Source: CAWGHZ01 sp963822575 (GTDB lineage Bacteria > Pseudomonadota > Alphaproteobacteria > MPNO01 > DASWLB01). Taken from it: a stretch of DNA of 64,000 nt. The notes under the pieces are model-generated. The model did not search any database and was not told the origin of the DNA. It saw nothing but the letters and a program-made list of their open reading frames with translations. The stretch is taken from the NCBI GenBank assembly GCA_963822575.1, contig CAWGHZ010000007.1, forward strand, positions 496,001 to 560,000, written 5' to 3'. How positions within the stretch are numbered: the stretch's first letter is position 1; each line of letters opens with the position of its first letter. The position numbers and the translations under genes were made by a program. Positions 32,258-42,061 of the stretch are shown piece after piece.

Positions 32258-33269
32258 AGCCGGCGAGGCGCGGCAGCGTCTCGCCCAGGAACAAATCGAG
32301 CGAGCGGTGCGTCTCGGCCTCGGTGAGGTCGCCGAAGGCGAACTGCCCGACCAGGTAGTTGGCGCCCGAGACCTCCATCTCGCGGGCGAGGAAGGCGGCG
32401 ACCGTCTCCGGCGTGCCGGCCACGGCCTTGCCCATTTCCCCCATCGCGTCGAATTCCTGCGGGCGGCCGTGGCGGATGACGTAGCCGTGCGTGCGCGCGG
32501 TGTAGGTGAAGTTCCGCCACCACCGCCCGTAGGCGCGCCGCGCCACGTCCAGCGCCGCGCCGTCGGTGTCGGCGACGTAGACGAACCGGCTGATCCCGAG
32601 CCGCGGCAGGGGCTTTCCCGGATGGGTCCGGCGGAATTCCGGCAGGTAGGCCTCGATGTAGCTGCGTGTCTCCGCAGCGGTGTCGAGGCTGACCAGATGC
32701 TGGCCGCGCCGCGCCGAAGCGACCCCGCTCTCGACCGAATGCACGCCGTACCACAGGGGCGGGTGCGGCTGCTGTACGCAGTCGATCTGCAGGGGCAGGT
32801 CCCGGAACGTCGCCGGCGCGTCCGGGAAGCTGATGCGCTTCTCGGTCAGCACCTTGACGATGAAGTCCAGCGTCTCCTCGTACAAATCCTGTGCGGTGTC
32901 GTAGCTGCGGCCGAAATAGCGGGTCTCGGCCGCCCCCGAGCCGCGCCCGACGCCGAGCTCGAGGCGGCCGCCGCTCATCTGGTCGAGCATGCAGATCTCC
33001 TCGATCAGCCGCAGCGGATGGTAGGTGGGGACCTGGTAGACCAGCGGCCCGAACCGGAGCCTTCGCGTGCGCTGGGCGATGGCGGCGAGGAACAGGCCAG
33101 GGGAGGGGGCCATGCCGCTTTGCGCCAGATGATGCTCGGCGCAGTGATAGGCGTGGAACCCGGCCGCGTCATAGCGCTCGATCAGCCGCAGGCGCGCCTC
33201 GTAGAGCTGCGTGCCGGGAAGCCCGTTCTGATCCACATGGTCAAAGACGCCGATGTCGGAAGGGTTCAT
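32256..33269 (-). CDS. Luciferase-like flavin monooxygenase 3
   Basis: 337 residues from ATG 33269; an in-frame GTG at 33278 is an alternative. Family landmarks: FHAYHCAEHHLA, the region LVYQVPTYHPLRLIEEICMLDQMSGGRLELGVGRG, and GTPETVAAFLAREME near the end. It is monocistronic, converges on the transporter operon and has no reductase beside it. The substrate is unknown. Confidence 0.86.
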   Translation of the reverse strand: MNPSDIGVFDHVDQNGLPGTQLYEARLRLIERYDAAGFHAYHCAEHHLAQSGMAPSPGLFLAAIAQRTRRLRFGPLVYQVPTYHPLRLIEEICMLDQMSGGRLELGVGRGSGAAETRYFGRSYDTAQDLYEETLDFIVKVLTEKRISFPDAPATFRDLPLQIDCVQQPHPPLWYGVHSVESGVASARRGQHLVSLDTAAETRSYIEAYLPEFRRTHPGKPLPRLGISRFVYVADTDGAALDVARRAYGRWWRNFTYTARTHGYVIRHGRPQEFDAMGEMGKAVAGTPETVAAFLAREMEVSGANYLVGQFAFGDLTEAETHRSLDLFLGETLPRLAG

Positions 33270-33428
33270 GGGCCTCACGCTGCCTCTGTTGCGGGCGGGT
33301 GTATCGCCGCGGGGCGGGCACTATGCGAGAGGTTCGGCGCGAGGTGAAGCCCTTTGCGCCGGTCCATGGTTCCGTTCGGCGCCAAAACGCCCTAAGCTCG
33401 GGCCGCCTTCGAGCCAAGGGACCGAGAG

Positions 33429-33974
33429 ATGGACAGCGATTCCCACGACGCCACGCCTTCCGCCGCCACCGCGACGGCGGAGACAGTGGCGCCCCCGCGC
33501 CGCGCACCGCTCAACCGGCCGGTGATGCTGTCGCACGGCACGATCACCTGCCGCGACCTGGCCGCGTCGCGCCGGTTCTACGAGGAGTTCCTCGGGCTCG
33601 ACGTGGTGCAGCACACCGAGCGCGGCATCATGCTGCGCAAGGGCGGGTACTGCGCGATCGTCTGCCTCGAGGTCGGCGACCACGTGAAACCGGTCGACCG
33701 CCAGCACCATTGGGGCATCGATCTCGCCACGCGCGAGGAGGTCGACCGCGCGCTCGAGCTCGCCCACCGTCACAAGGACGAGTACGGCATCAGCCAGATT
33801 TCGCGGATCACCACGCATCACGGCGGCTACTCTTTCTATTTCCGCGACCTCGACGACAATTACTGGGAGTTCCAATACGTCGGGATCGGGCAGGACCGCG
33901 GCGAGGGCAAGTACGACCGCTACTTCGCCCGCGGCGACGTAAACATCAAAAACAAGTTCGACGAGGATCTGTAG
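33429..33974 (+). CDS. VOC-family (glyoxalase/extradiol-type) protein
   Basis: 181 residues from ATG 33429. After a disordered Ala/Pro-rich start (about 30 residues) a vicinal-oxygen-chelate domain begins at LSHGTITCRDLAASRRFYEEFLG. Likely metal ligands are the His in LSHG, a His in QHHWGIDL and the Glu in NYWEFQYV, the pattern of ring-cleaving dioxygenases and related enzymes. One VOC half-pair is present, so it probably dimerises. It stands alone between a monooxygenase gene and tamB. Confidence 0.82.
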   Translation: MDSDSHDATPSAATATAETVAPPRRAPLNRPVMLSHGTITCRDLAASRRFYEEFLGLDVVQHTERGIMLRKGGYCAIVCLEVGDHVKPVDRQHHWGIDLATREEVDRALELAHRHKDEYGISQISRITTHHGGYSFYFRDLDDNYWEFQYVGIGQDRGEGKYDRYFARGDVNIKNKFDEDL

Positions 33975-33992
33975 GGCCCGCGGCCGAGCCGA

Positions 33993-36900
33993 TCAGTATT
34001 CGAACTGGTAGGTGAGGCCGACGCTGCTGCCCGGGTCGTTCGTCGGCGTCGCGCCGGTGAGCGGCGCACCCGACTTCGCGCTCAGCTCGGTCTCCAGCTT
34101 CAAATGCTCGGTAAGGTCGATCTTGACCTCGGCCTGGCTGGAGCCGGAGAGCCCCTGCTTGGTGCCGACATAGACCCCACTGGCGACATACTTTCCGGCC
34201 TCGACGGAGGTGCCGCCGCTTCCGGCGCCGCCGACCGACAGCACGTCGAGCCCCAGCCCCTTGCGCACCTCGGCGAGCGGGTTGAACCCGCCTCCGGCCC
34301 CGCCGAGCGAGGCGAGGGCGCTGCCGATCTGCGCGATCTCGATGGGCGTCAGCTCGTTCAGGCTCTTCGCGAACAGGAGGTGGGCCAGCATTTCGTCCTG
34401 CGGCAGTTCGGGCGAGCTGGTGAGCTTGAACTTCGGATCGTCGGCGTAGCCCGTGATTTCCAGCCGCGCGGTGACGTTGCCGTTGGTGTTCTCCGCCACG
34501 AAGTCGAGCGTCGGGTTCAAATCGCCCGTCAGGCTGCGCCCGTCGAAGCTGACGCGGCCCGACACGAAATTGAGCGTCTTTCCGGCGATCGAATAGCTGC
34601 CGCGCCGCAACAGAAACCCGCCATTGACGACCGGGCTTGCGGTGGTCCCCGTGATGCGCAGGCTTCCGCCCATCTCGGCGTCGAGCCCGTGGCCGCGCAC
34701 GAAGATGCGCTCCGGCGCGTCGACGGTGATGTCGAGACCGAGGAGGAAGGCCGGCCCTTGCGGCTGCGGCGCCTTCTCACCCGGCTTCCGCACGTCGAGC
34801 ACGGCAACGTCCTCGGGCAGGTGGTCGGGAAGCTGGATGTCGGTATGCTCGATCCGGACGCGGCCGGCCACGTCGAGGCGGCTCGTCGCCGCGCCGCGCA
34901 GATGGATTTCGGCGTCCATGATGGCGGTCACCAGGTCGCGCGCCGGAAGCTTCGCACCCTTGGCCGTGAACACGATGTCGACCGGCATGCCGGGTGCGAG
35001 AAGCTGCACCGTCCCCGATACCGCGACGGTGCCTGCGCCGGCCTTGCCGATAAAGCGCGCGATGCGCACCACGCCGTTCGCCATTTCGACGTCGGCGGCG
35101 ATGTCGGTGATGTGAACGCCCTGGATGTAGTCCTGGATTTCCCCGTCGGCGAGCCGCGCCGTGCCGGCGAGGCGCGGCTGGTCGAGCGTGCCGCGCGCCG
35201 TGACGTCGAGCGTGACCGTGCCCCGCGCGCGCCGCCCCTCGGCCAGCAGGAACGGGTCGAGCAGGGCGAGGTCGGTGCGCCCCGCGATCGTGAGGTCGAG
35301 CGTTCCCGTGCCGTCGAGCGACGCGCGTCCGGCGACGCGCAGCGTGGCGGTATTGCCGGCCGAAAAGCTCGCCTCGATCTCCGCCCAGCTCCCGTGCAGT
35401 CGCGCGGTAGCCTGGAAGCCGGCGGCAAGCGGCGAGGTCGTCGCCGCCCAGCCGCGGAAGTCGCGCCCGTTCACCGTCACCGTCCCAGTCGGCGCGGCCA
35501 GAGTCCCGCCGAGATGCGCCGTCATCGACATCGTGCCGGCCGACGCGGCGCCGCTGGGCGCGAAGGCGGCGAGCATCTTGGGCGTAACGCCCTGCACGGA
35601 AGCGTCGAGATCGAGCGTGGGAGACACCCGGCCCGACGCCACCGCGACGGCTTTGCCGGCCTCGATGCGCAGCCCGGCGATGGCGAGGCCGTTGGCGAAC
35701 GAGACGGTCGCCGGGCGGGCGAGCCTTGCGGTCTCGCCCTGCCAGGTCGCGCGCAGCGCGGTGAGCCGCAGGCGGCTCTGCCTGGTGTCGGCCGTTGCCG
35801 ACGCGGCGACGGTCGCTGCCCCCTTGCCGGGCGGGTTGAGCGTCGCCGCGAGCTGCAGCGCAGGTCGTGTCGCCGGCCCGCGCAGGGCGAGGGTCGCGCG
35901 GCCGGTGATGTCTTGCGCCCGGATGCCGTCGAGCGTGAGGTCGAGGGCCAGGTCGCGGCTTGTGCTGAGCCGGTCGATCGTGCCGGTCAGGGTGACGTTG
36001 GCCACGACCGTCCCGGCGAAGGCGAGCCCGTCGCCGTTCACGTCGACCCGGGCCGCGGGGGCACCGTGCGCCATGACGGTGTCGAGACGTGCGGTGAGGC
36101 TGCCCGCCACCGGCTGGCCGACGAGGGGCGCGAGGTCGGAAAGGCGCGCGAAGGCGAGCTGCATCTGCCCGGTCGGGATCGCCGCGCCCGGCGGCAAAGT
36201 CAGCGTGCCGTGGGCCGCGGCGCTCTTCCACGTCGCGTGGTCGATGCCGATGCGCACCGTACCGTTCGCCGCGCGCGCCACGTCCGCGGCGAGGCGCAGC
36301 GGTGCGCCGGCGAACTGTCCCTCGGCGGTGAGGCTGCCGGACGGTGCTGACGGCAGGCCGTGCAGCCGCGCGCGGATCACGACCTTCTGCTTGGGCAGGC
36401 CACCGACCGCGGCGTTCACCGTCGCGTCGGCGGCGACAGCGAGGTCGGTCGGCGGCCCCTGGACGGTGCCGTGCGCTGTCGCTTCGCCCGCCATCGTCGG
36501 CACGATTGCGGCAAGGCGGGTGAGCGCCGCCGTCCAGCTCAGCGCGAGCGCGCCCGTGGCGTCCTCGGTGCCTTGGACGGAGGCGCGCATCGCCTTGCCG
36601 TCGATGGCGGCGCGGTCGAGGCGGATGACGCCGTCCGCGCGGCTGGCGGAGAGCGCGATCTTCGCGTCGCCGCCGATCGTCTGCACCGCTTCCGGCATGC
36701 CGCCGGTGATGCCGAGCGTCCCGGTTGCCGCCACACTCGCCTTGCCATCGGTGGCCGCGAACGTGCCGGAGAGGTTCGCGTGGCCTGCGAGGTCGAGCTT
36801 GGCCGCCTCGGCGAAGGGCTTCAGCGTCGGCAGGCGAAGCGCCATCGTTCCCGAAACCCCGCCGCGTGTGGTCGCCCGGGCGCTTGCGTTGAGGAGCGGG

Positions 36901-38003
36901 TGGGAGAGGGTCAGCGTGACGGGCCGCGTCGGCGCGTCGAGCGTCACTGCGGCGCGGAGCTTCACCGGCGCTCCCGCAAGCAGATCGGGCTTCGGGCCGG
37001 GAACGGCGAGACCCTCGAGCGTGACGTCGGCCGTCACTTGGCCCTGGTTGCCCGCGAGGTCGGCGGTGATCAGGTGCGCGCGCGCCGCGCCTGCGGAGAG
37101 CGCCTCGATGCGTGCCACGCCGGTCGCATCCGGCGCATTGAACGTGCCCTTGACGTGCGCATCGAGCGTCGCCGACTTCCAGGCGATGTCGGGCGCCGGC
37201 GCCATCGCCGGGGCGCGCCCCGCCAGGGTCAAATCCATGCGCCGCCCGTCGAGGTCGAGCGTGCCCTTGCCGTCGAGACGCAGTTGGCCGGCGGCGAGCG
37301 CGAGGCGCGCGGTCTCGCCGGTGCGCGGCCCGTCCATCGACGCGCGCAGCGCGAGCGCGCCGAGGTCGGGCAGCTTCATCACCGTGGCAATCAGCCCGTG
37401 CGCCGGTTCGTTCACCGCAACCCGCGCGGCGATCGTGTCGGTGTCGATCTTGCCGCTGGCCGCATAGCTGCCGCCGGGCCCGTCGAGACGGTGCAGGTCC
37501 AGCTCCGCGCTGCCCTCCTGAAGCGAGACGAGGTGCGCCTGGCCATGGAGCGAGAGCGCCGCCTTTTGCTTTGCGACCGCCTCGGACAGCGCGATCCGAT
37601 CGATCTTGAGGGCGTCGATGTCGACGCCGACGGGCAGGCTGAACTTGCCACCGCCGTTTCCGCCGCTCGCCTCGGGCAGGCGCAGGAGGTCGAGCCGGTC
37701 GGCGTGCAGCCGGTCGATATGGGCGACCCCGTGGAACAGGGCACCGGGCGACCAGTCGATGGTCACGCCTTGAAGCCTGGCATAGACGCCCTTCGCGTCA
37801 CGCAGGGCGAGCTCGGTGACCGTCACGTTGTCGGGGAAGCTGCCGCCCAGACCCTTCACGCGCACGTCATTGCCGAGCACCGAGTTGGTGAGCGCGGTGG
37901 CGACGTTCGAGAGCAGCCCTGCGCGCCCGGCGATGGCGAAGCCCGCGACGGCGACGACGAGCGCCGCCGCGACCGCAGCGAGGATTTTCGCTGTCCGTCG
38001 CAT
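33993..38003 (-). CDS. tamB: Translocation and assembly module protein TamB
   Basis: 1336 residues from ATG 38003, which overlaps the tamA stop (ATGA). An N-terminal membrane anchor (ILAAVAAALVVAVAGFAIAG) precedes a long repetitive beta-rich region, and the C-terminal DUF490 domain ends in VGLTYQFEY with an aromatic last residue. TamB spans the periplasm and works with TamA in inserting outer-membrane proteins and in phospholipid transport. The length is typical. A rival frame that extends upstream into tamA is not real. Confidence 0.92.
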   Translation of the reverse strand: MRRTAKILAAVAAALVVAVAGFAIAGRAGLLSNVATALTNSVLGNDVRVKGLGGSFPDNVTVTELALRDAKGVYARLQGVTIDWSPGALFHGVAHIDRLHADRLDLLRLPEASGGNGGGKFSLPVGVDIDALKIDRIALSEAVAKQKAALSLHGQAHLVSLQEGSAELDLHRLDGPGGSYAASGKIDTDTIAARVAVNEPAHGLIATVMKLPDLGALALRASMDGPRTGETARLALAAGQLRLDGKGTLDLDGRRMDLTLAGRAPAMAPAPDIAWKSATLDAHVKGTFNAPDATGVARIEALSAGAARAHLITADLAGNQGQVTADVTLEGLAVPGPKPDLLAGAPVKLRAAVTLDAPTRPVTLTLSHPLLNASARATTRGGVSGTMALRLPTLKPFAEAAKLDLAGHANLSGTFAATDGKASVAATGTLGITGGMPEAVQTIGGDAKIALSASRADGVIRLDRAAIDGKAMRASVQGTEDATGALALSWTAALTRLAAIVPTMAGEATAHGTVQGPPTDLAVAADATVNAAVGGLPKQKVVIRARLHGLPSAPSGSLTAEGQFAGAPLRLAADVARAANGTVRIGIDHATWKSAAAHGTLTLPPGAAIPTGQMQLAFARLSDLAPLVGQPVAGSLTARLDTVMAHGAPAARVDVNGDGLAFAGTVVANVTLTGTIDRLSTSRDLALDLTLDGIRAQDITGRATLALRGPATRPALQLAATLNPPGKGAATVAASATADTRQSRLRLTALRATWQGETARLARPATVSFANGLAIAGLRIEAGKAVAVASGRVSPTLDLDASVQGVTPKMLAAFAPSGAASAGTMSMTAHLGGTLAAPTGTVTVNGRDFRGWAATTSPLAAGFQATARLHGSWAEIEASFSAGNTATLRVAGRASLDGTGTLDLTIAGRTDLALLDPFLLAEGRRARGTVTLDVTARGTLDQPRLAGTARLADGEIQDYIQGVHITDIAADVEMANGVVRIARFIGKAGAGTVAVSGTVQLLAPGMPVDIVFTAKGAKLPARDLVTAIMDAEIHLRGAATSRLDVAGRVRIEHTDIQLPDHLPEDVAVLDVRKPGEKAPQPQGPAFLLGLDITVDAPERIFVRGHGLDAEMGGSLRITGTTASPVVNGGFLLRRGSYSIAGKTLNFVSGRVSFDGRSLTGDLNPTLDFVAENTNGNVTARLEITGYADDPKFKLTSSPELPQDEMLAHLLFAKSLNELTPIEIAQIGSALASLGGAGGGFNPLAEVRKGLGLDVLSVGGAGSGGTSVEAGKYVASGVYVGTKQGLSGSSQAEVKIDLTEHLKLETELSAKSGAPLTGATPTNDPGSSVGLTYQFEY

Positions 38004-39889
38004 CAGAACGCCTGGCCGAAGCCGATATAGATTTCGAACGCGTCGCCGCCCGACGGCTTGTCGAGCGGCAGCGCCACGTCGAGGCGGACCGGTCCGATGG
38101 GCGTGTAATAGCGCACGCCGACGCCGACGCCCACGCGCGGCGTGCCGTCGAACGGGATATTCGAGTCCGAGACCTGGCCGGCATCGACGAAGGCGACGGC
38201 GCCGAAATCGCCGAACACGCGCTGGCGGAACTCGACGGTCGCCGCGTCGATCGAGGTGCCGCCGATCGGCTTGCCGTCCGGGAATTTCGGCCCGATCGAC
38301 TGGTAGGCGTAGCCGCGCACCGTGGCGCTGCCGCCGCCATAGAAGCGCTGGTCCGGCGGCACGCTGAGGTTGGTTGCGCCGACGATGCTGCCGAGCAGGG
38401 CGCGCACCGCGACGACGCTCTGGCCCTCTTTCGCATCCCACAGCCGGCCCACGTCGAAATAGTGCGACGCCGAGGCCTGCAGGATGGTGAAGAGGTCGGC
38501 CTGGGCGCCGACGGGCAAGGTGGGCACGCCACTGAGCTGAGCGCGCCAGCCGTGGGTTGCATCGGAGAGGGGACTGGCCGTCTCGGTGGTGTCGAGCTTC
38601 AGCGTGGCGGGCAGCCCGACCAAGCGGTAGTTGCGCGTCACCCCCTCCTGGACGATGCGCTCCTCCTCGCCGGCAAGGCCGAGGCTCGCGCTCCATATGT
38701 CGGAGATCTTGCGGTCGACGGTGAGGCCGGCCGTGAAGGCGCGCTGGTTATAGGCGTCCAGGTCCTGCTGCAGCGCCGCGAGGTCGAACTGGAGCGACTG
38801 GTCGCGCCTGAGGAAGTCGGGCTTGGTGAGCTTGGAGCTGAAATCGTACCCGATGGCCTTCGTCGCGGTGCCGCCGAGCCCGGTCAGGGCGCCGGAAAGG
38901 GCGAGGCGCTCGGCGTTGCCGAACAGATTCCGGTGCGTCCAGGTGAGCTTCATGCTGCCGCCGAGGTCGGTCGAGTAGGCCCCGGTGACGCCGACCGCGT
39001 GCAGCGGCCGCTCCTGCACCTTGTAGGTGATTTTCAGCCGCCCGTCGGACCCCGGCTTGTCGGCCGCCTCGACGGTCACGGCGCGGATGGGGCCAAGCGA
39101 GGCGAGGTCGCGCCGCGCCGCGTCGATCTTGCTCGGCTGGTAAAGATCGCCGGGATGGACCGTAAGGCGCTCGCGGACGAAGCTCTCGTTGAGGGTTTCG
39201 AGGCCGGTGATCGCGATCGGCCCGATATGGAGGCGCGGACCGGCCGTCACGTGGAACGTGACGTCGAGCGTGTTGTCGGCCGGGCGCTCGACCGCGTCGG
39301 GCGGCGCCACCTTGGCCAGGGCGTACCCGTCCTCCTGCAGCGCGGTCAACAGGCGCTGGCGCGCCGCCAGCACGTCGGACGCGATGGCGGGCGCGCCCGG
39401 CTTCAAGTCGAGCTTGGCGCGCGCGTCGGACGGGACGTCGCCTTCGACGGCGACCTTGCCCAGCTTGAACTCGGCGCCCTTGTCGACCGCGACCGTGACC
39501 TTCGCGGTGCCCGTGCTCTTGGCGAGATGGCCGGGCAGATTGGGATCGGTCAGCGCCTCGCCGTCGATCCGCATGGAGACCTTGCCCTTGTAGTAGCCGA
39601 AGCTGTGCAGCACCGTGACCAGACGGTCAACGTCCTGGCGGGCGCGAGTGATCAGCGGGAATGGGCCGACCGGCGCGGTCGTGCGCAGCCGTTCGAGGCG
39701 GGATGAGTTCTTCAGTACCGTGTCGAGCTTCCCGTTTCCGGTGTCGGCGATTTCCACGGTGTAGGGCTGCGGATCGGCCGCGCGGGCGTGGGACGAGGCG
39801 AGCGCGAGCGCGGCCGCGATCACGGCGGCCGCCGCCTCCACCCGCGCTTGCCGGCCGGCGCCGACCCGATAGCCACCCGATTTTCTCAT
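38003..39889 (-). CDS. tamA: Outer-membrane Omp85-family protein TamA
   Basis: 628 residues from ATG 39889; GTG at 39922 would add 11 residues, and neither start has a good ribosome site. A signal peptide (ending SHARAAD) is followed by POTRA-type repeats (GKVAVEGDVPSDARAKLDL, IGPIAITGLETLNESFVRERL) and a C-terminal barrel ending GVRYYTPIGPVRLDVALPL and IYIGFGQAF. It pairs with TamB downstream. The GGSATVRGYAYQSIGP segment matches the conserved VRGY loop of Omp85 proteins. Confidence 0.92.
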   Translation of the reverse strand: MRKSGGYRVGAGRQARVEAAAAVIAAALALASSHARAADPQPYTVEIADTGNGKLDTVLKNSSRLERLRTTAPVGPFPLITRARQDVDRLVTVLHSFGYYKGKVSMRIDGEALTDPNLPGHLAKSTGTAKVTVAVDKGAEFKLGKVAVEGDVPSDARAKLDLKPGAPAIASDVLAARQRLLTALQEDGYALAKVAPPDAVERPADNTLDVTFHVTAGPRLHIGPIAITGLETLNESFVRERLTVHPGDLYQPSKIDAARRDLASLGPIRAVTVEAADKPGSDGRLKITYKVQERPLHAVGVTGAYSTDLGGSMKLTWTHRNLFGNAERLALSGALTGLGGTATKAIGYDFSSKLTKPDFLRRDQSLQFDLAALQQDLDAYNQRAFTAGLTVDRKISDIWSASLGLAGEEERIVQEGVTRNYRLVGLPATLKLDTTETASPLSDATHGWRAQLSGVPTLPVGAQADLFTILQASASHYFDVGRLWDAKEGQSVVAVRALLGSIVGATNLSVPPDQRFYGGGSATVRGYAYQSIGPKFPDGKPIGGTSIDAATVEFRQRVFGDFGAVAFVDAGQVSDSNIPFDGTPRVGVGVGVRYYTPIGPVRLDVALPLDKPSGGDAFEIYIGFGQAF

Positions 39890-40074
39890 CACCTGTTTCG
39901 GGAGAACGCCTGAGAGGACCACATGATCTCACAGCACAAGGACGGAAATGGGGCGTCATTCGGCCCAGATCAACGCCCGATCTCGCCCCAGGGCGGCCTT
40001 GCGCCGTCGGCCGCGCGTTGACGCCCTGCGGTCGCGGGGCGATAGTTTCGGCAGACCGAGGGGGATGAACGAAG

Positions 40075-41031
40075 ATGGCCGATACCGAATTCAAGCTGGC
40101 GACGGTGTCGATCGCCGGCAGCCCGCGCTTCGTCGTGCTGGCGTTGGGCGCGCGCGCCGTGGCGCTCGATGCCGCCAATCGGGCGTACGAGGCGACGGGC
40201 GCCCGCACGCGCCTTGCGGCAGGCAGTATGCTGGAGCTTCTTGCGGATTGGCCGGCGAGCTTCGATGCGCTGCAGGAGGTCGCGGCTTTCGTCGCGAAGC
40301 AGGGGTTCGACGATCCGCGCTGGAAGGACGCGACGGCGCCGGTGGGAGCGCTCCGCTTCCATGCGCCGGTCGTGCGCCCGCCTGCGATGTACTTCGCCGC
40401 GGTCAACTATCCGCGTCCCGGCCGGCCGGGGCGCGACCCGTCGGTGCCGGCGCGGCCCTACATGTTCGAAAAGACCGCACGCTGCGCGGTCGGGCCGTAC
40501 GACGACGTGGTCAAGCCGCGCGGCTATGACGAGATCGACTACGAGGTCGAACTCGCGCTCGTGATCGGTACCGGTGGCCGGCGCATCCCGGCCGAGCGCG
40601 CGATGGAGCATGTGGCCGGCTTCCTCGTCGCCAACGACGTGACGTGCCGCAACTTCCGCCAGAAGGGCGAGCTGCCGATCCCCGGGCCGGACTGGTTCGG
40701 CTCCAAGTGCCATGACGGGTTCGCGCCGCTCGGCCCCTATCTCGTGCCGCGTCCGTTCGTGCCGGATTGCCGCAATCTGCGGCTCACCCTCAAGATCAAC
40801 GGCGAGACGTTCCAGGACGGCAACACGCGCGACATGGTCTTCTCGCCCGAGGAGCAGGTGGCGCACGTCTCCAACCAGATCACGCTGGAGCCGGGCGACG
40901 TGTTCTCGACCGGCACGCCGGAAGGGCTCGGCATGCTTTCGGGCCGCTACCTCAAGCCGGGCGACGTCTTCGAGGCCGCGATCGAGGGGCTCGGCGCGCA
41001 GCGAAACCGCCTGGTTGCCGAGGACGCCTAA
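40075..41031 (+). CDS. Fumarylacetoacetate hydrolase family protein
   Basis: 318 residues from ATG 40075 with GAGGGGG upstream. The C-terminal FAH fold shows the divalent-metal acids in DYEVELALVIG and NDVTCRN and the conserved FSTGTPEG turn. The family cleaves C-C bonds or isomerises/decarboxylates products of aromatic ring cleavage, such as maleylpyruvate/fumarylpyruvate. It converges with a gentisate-dioxygenase-like gene (4-nt tail overlap). Since gentisate cleavage yields maleylpyruvate, hydrolysis of that product is a reasonable guess. Confidence 0.88.
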   Translation: MADTEFKLATVSIAGSPRFVVLALGARAVALDAANRAYEATGARTRLAAGSMLELLADWPASFDALQEVAAFVAKQGFDDPRWKDATAPVGALRFHAPVVRPPAMYFAAVNYPRPGRPGRDPSVPARPYMFEKTARCAVGPYDDVVKPRGYDEIDYEVELALVIGTGGRRIPAERAMEHVAGFLVANDVTCRNFRQKGELPIPGPDWFGSKCHDGFAPLGPYLVPRPFVPDCRNLRLTLKINGETFQDGNTRDMVFSPEEQVAHVSNQITLEPGDVFSTGTPEGLGMLSGRYLKPGDVFEAAIEGLGAQRNRLVAEDA

Positions 41032-42036
41032 TCTCGCGTCCGCTCCTCGAGGAGGCCGAGGCGGGCGAGCACCTCGCGGTCGGTGGCGAGGAACAGCTTC
41101 GCCCCCGGGGCGGCCGCGCAATGCGCGTGCCACGTCTTGCCCGGCAGGGTGAAGATGTCGTTGCGGCGCCAGGCGATGGTCTCCTCGCCCACCTTCGTCG
41201 TGCCCTCGCCCTCGGCGACGACGCAGATCGTGCCGGCCGTCGACCAGTGTGGACGCGTCTCGCGCGCCGCCGGCAGGTCTAGCAGGTAGCAGTCGATCAG
41301 CGACATCACCGGCCCGCCGTTCAGCGGATTGACGTAGCGCAGACGGCGCGAGCCGTCCGCCTCCGGCGTCATGCGCGCGACGGCTTCCTTCGCCTCCGCC
41401 CAGCCGTAGCGGAACAAAGGCGAGTAGGCGGGGTTGGCGGTGGACGCGGCCCCGGCGGGCACCATCCCCGCCGCGGCGTATTCGTCGTCGGCGCCGAGCG
41501 GAGGCAGGTCGTGGGCCGGGCCGGTCTCGAACGCGGTGGTCTTGAAGAACTGGTGCAGCGGCACGTCGAGCGAGTTCGAACCACACCATCCGCTCGCTGC
41601 CGCGGTGCACGTGCTCGTGCCACGTCCAGGCGGGGGTGAGCACGAGATCGCCCTCCTCCATGATGCATGCCTTGCCGTCGACGATGGTTTCCGCGCCGTT
41701 CCCCTCCATGATGAAGCGCAGCGCGTTCATCGAATGGCGATGCGCCGGGGCGTGCTCGCCCGGCAGCAGGATCTGCAGCGCGCCGTTGATCGTGCCGAGC
41801 GGGCTCGGGAAGCCCGGATTATCGGGGTTGCTGAGCGCCAGAACGCGGCGCTCGGTGTTCTCCATTCCGACCGCCTCGATGGCCTGGTCGATCAGCGGCC
41901 GCAAATCGGCCCAGCGCCAGTGCAGGCCGCGCGGCCCGGCGTTGCGTCTCCGGTCGTGCGCCTCCAGCTCCCACAAGGCGCGCACATTGAGGCGCGCCAT
42001 CTCGGCGTGAAATGCATCCTGGGGTGCGGTCGTCAT
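41028..42036 (-). CDS. Gentisate 1,2-dioxygenase-like double cupin, frameshifted in this sequence
   Basis: The gene needs one frame change near 41575 to give about 335 residues. The N-terminal part (42036 down to about 41576) has the first cupin with HAPAHRHSMNALRF and TWHEHVH. The second part (41574 down to 41028) begins SLDVPLHQFF and has a second cupin with RPHWSTAG and TWHAHCAA. At the join, GAACTCGCTCGAC reads sensibly as GAC TCG CTC GAC if one A is removed. Both halves are otherwise intact, so a sequence error or a very recent mutation is likely. Gentisate dioxygenases cleave gentisate or salicylate-type rings with iron(II) held by the first-cupin histidines. Its tail overlaps the FAH-family gene. 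Confidence 0.82.
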
Positions 42037-42061
42037 CTCGCTCCTCCCGTCGGGGATTCCA

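Noticed and set aside
34104..36350. 748-codon open frame on the plus strand
   Set aside because: Antisense to tamB, low-complexity Arg/Ala/Gly-rich composition and no domain.
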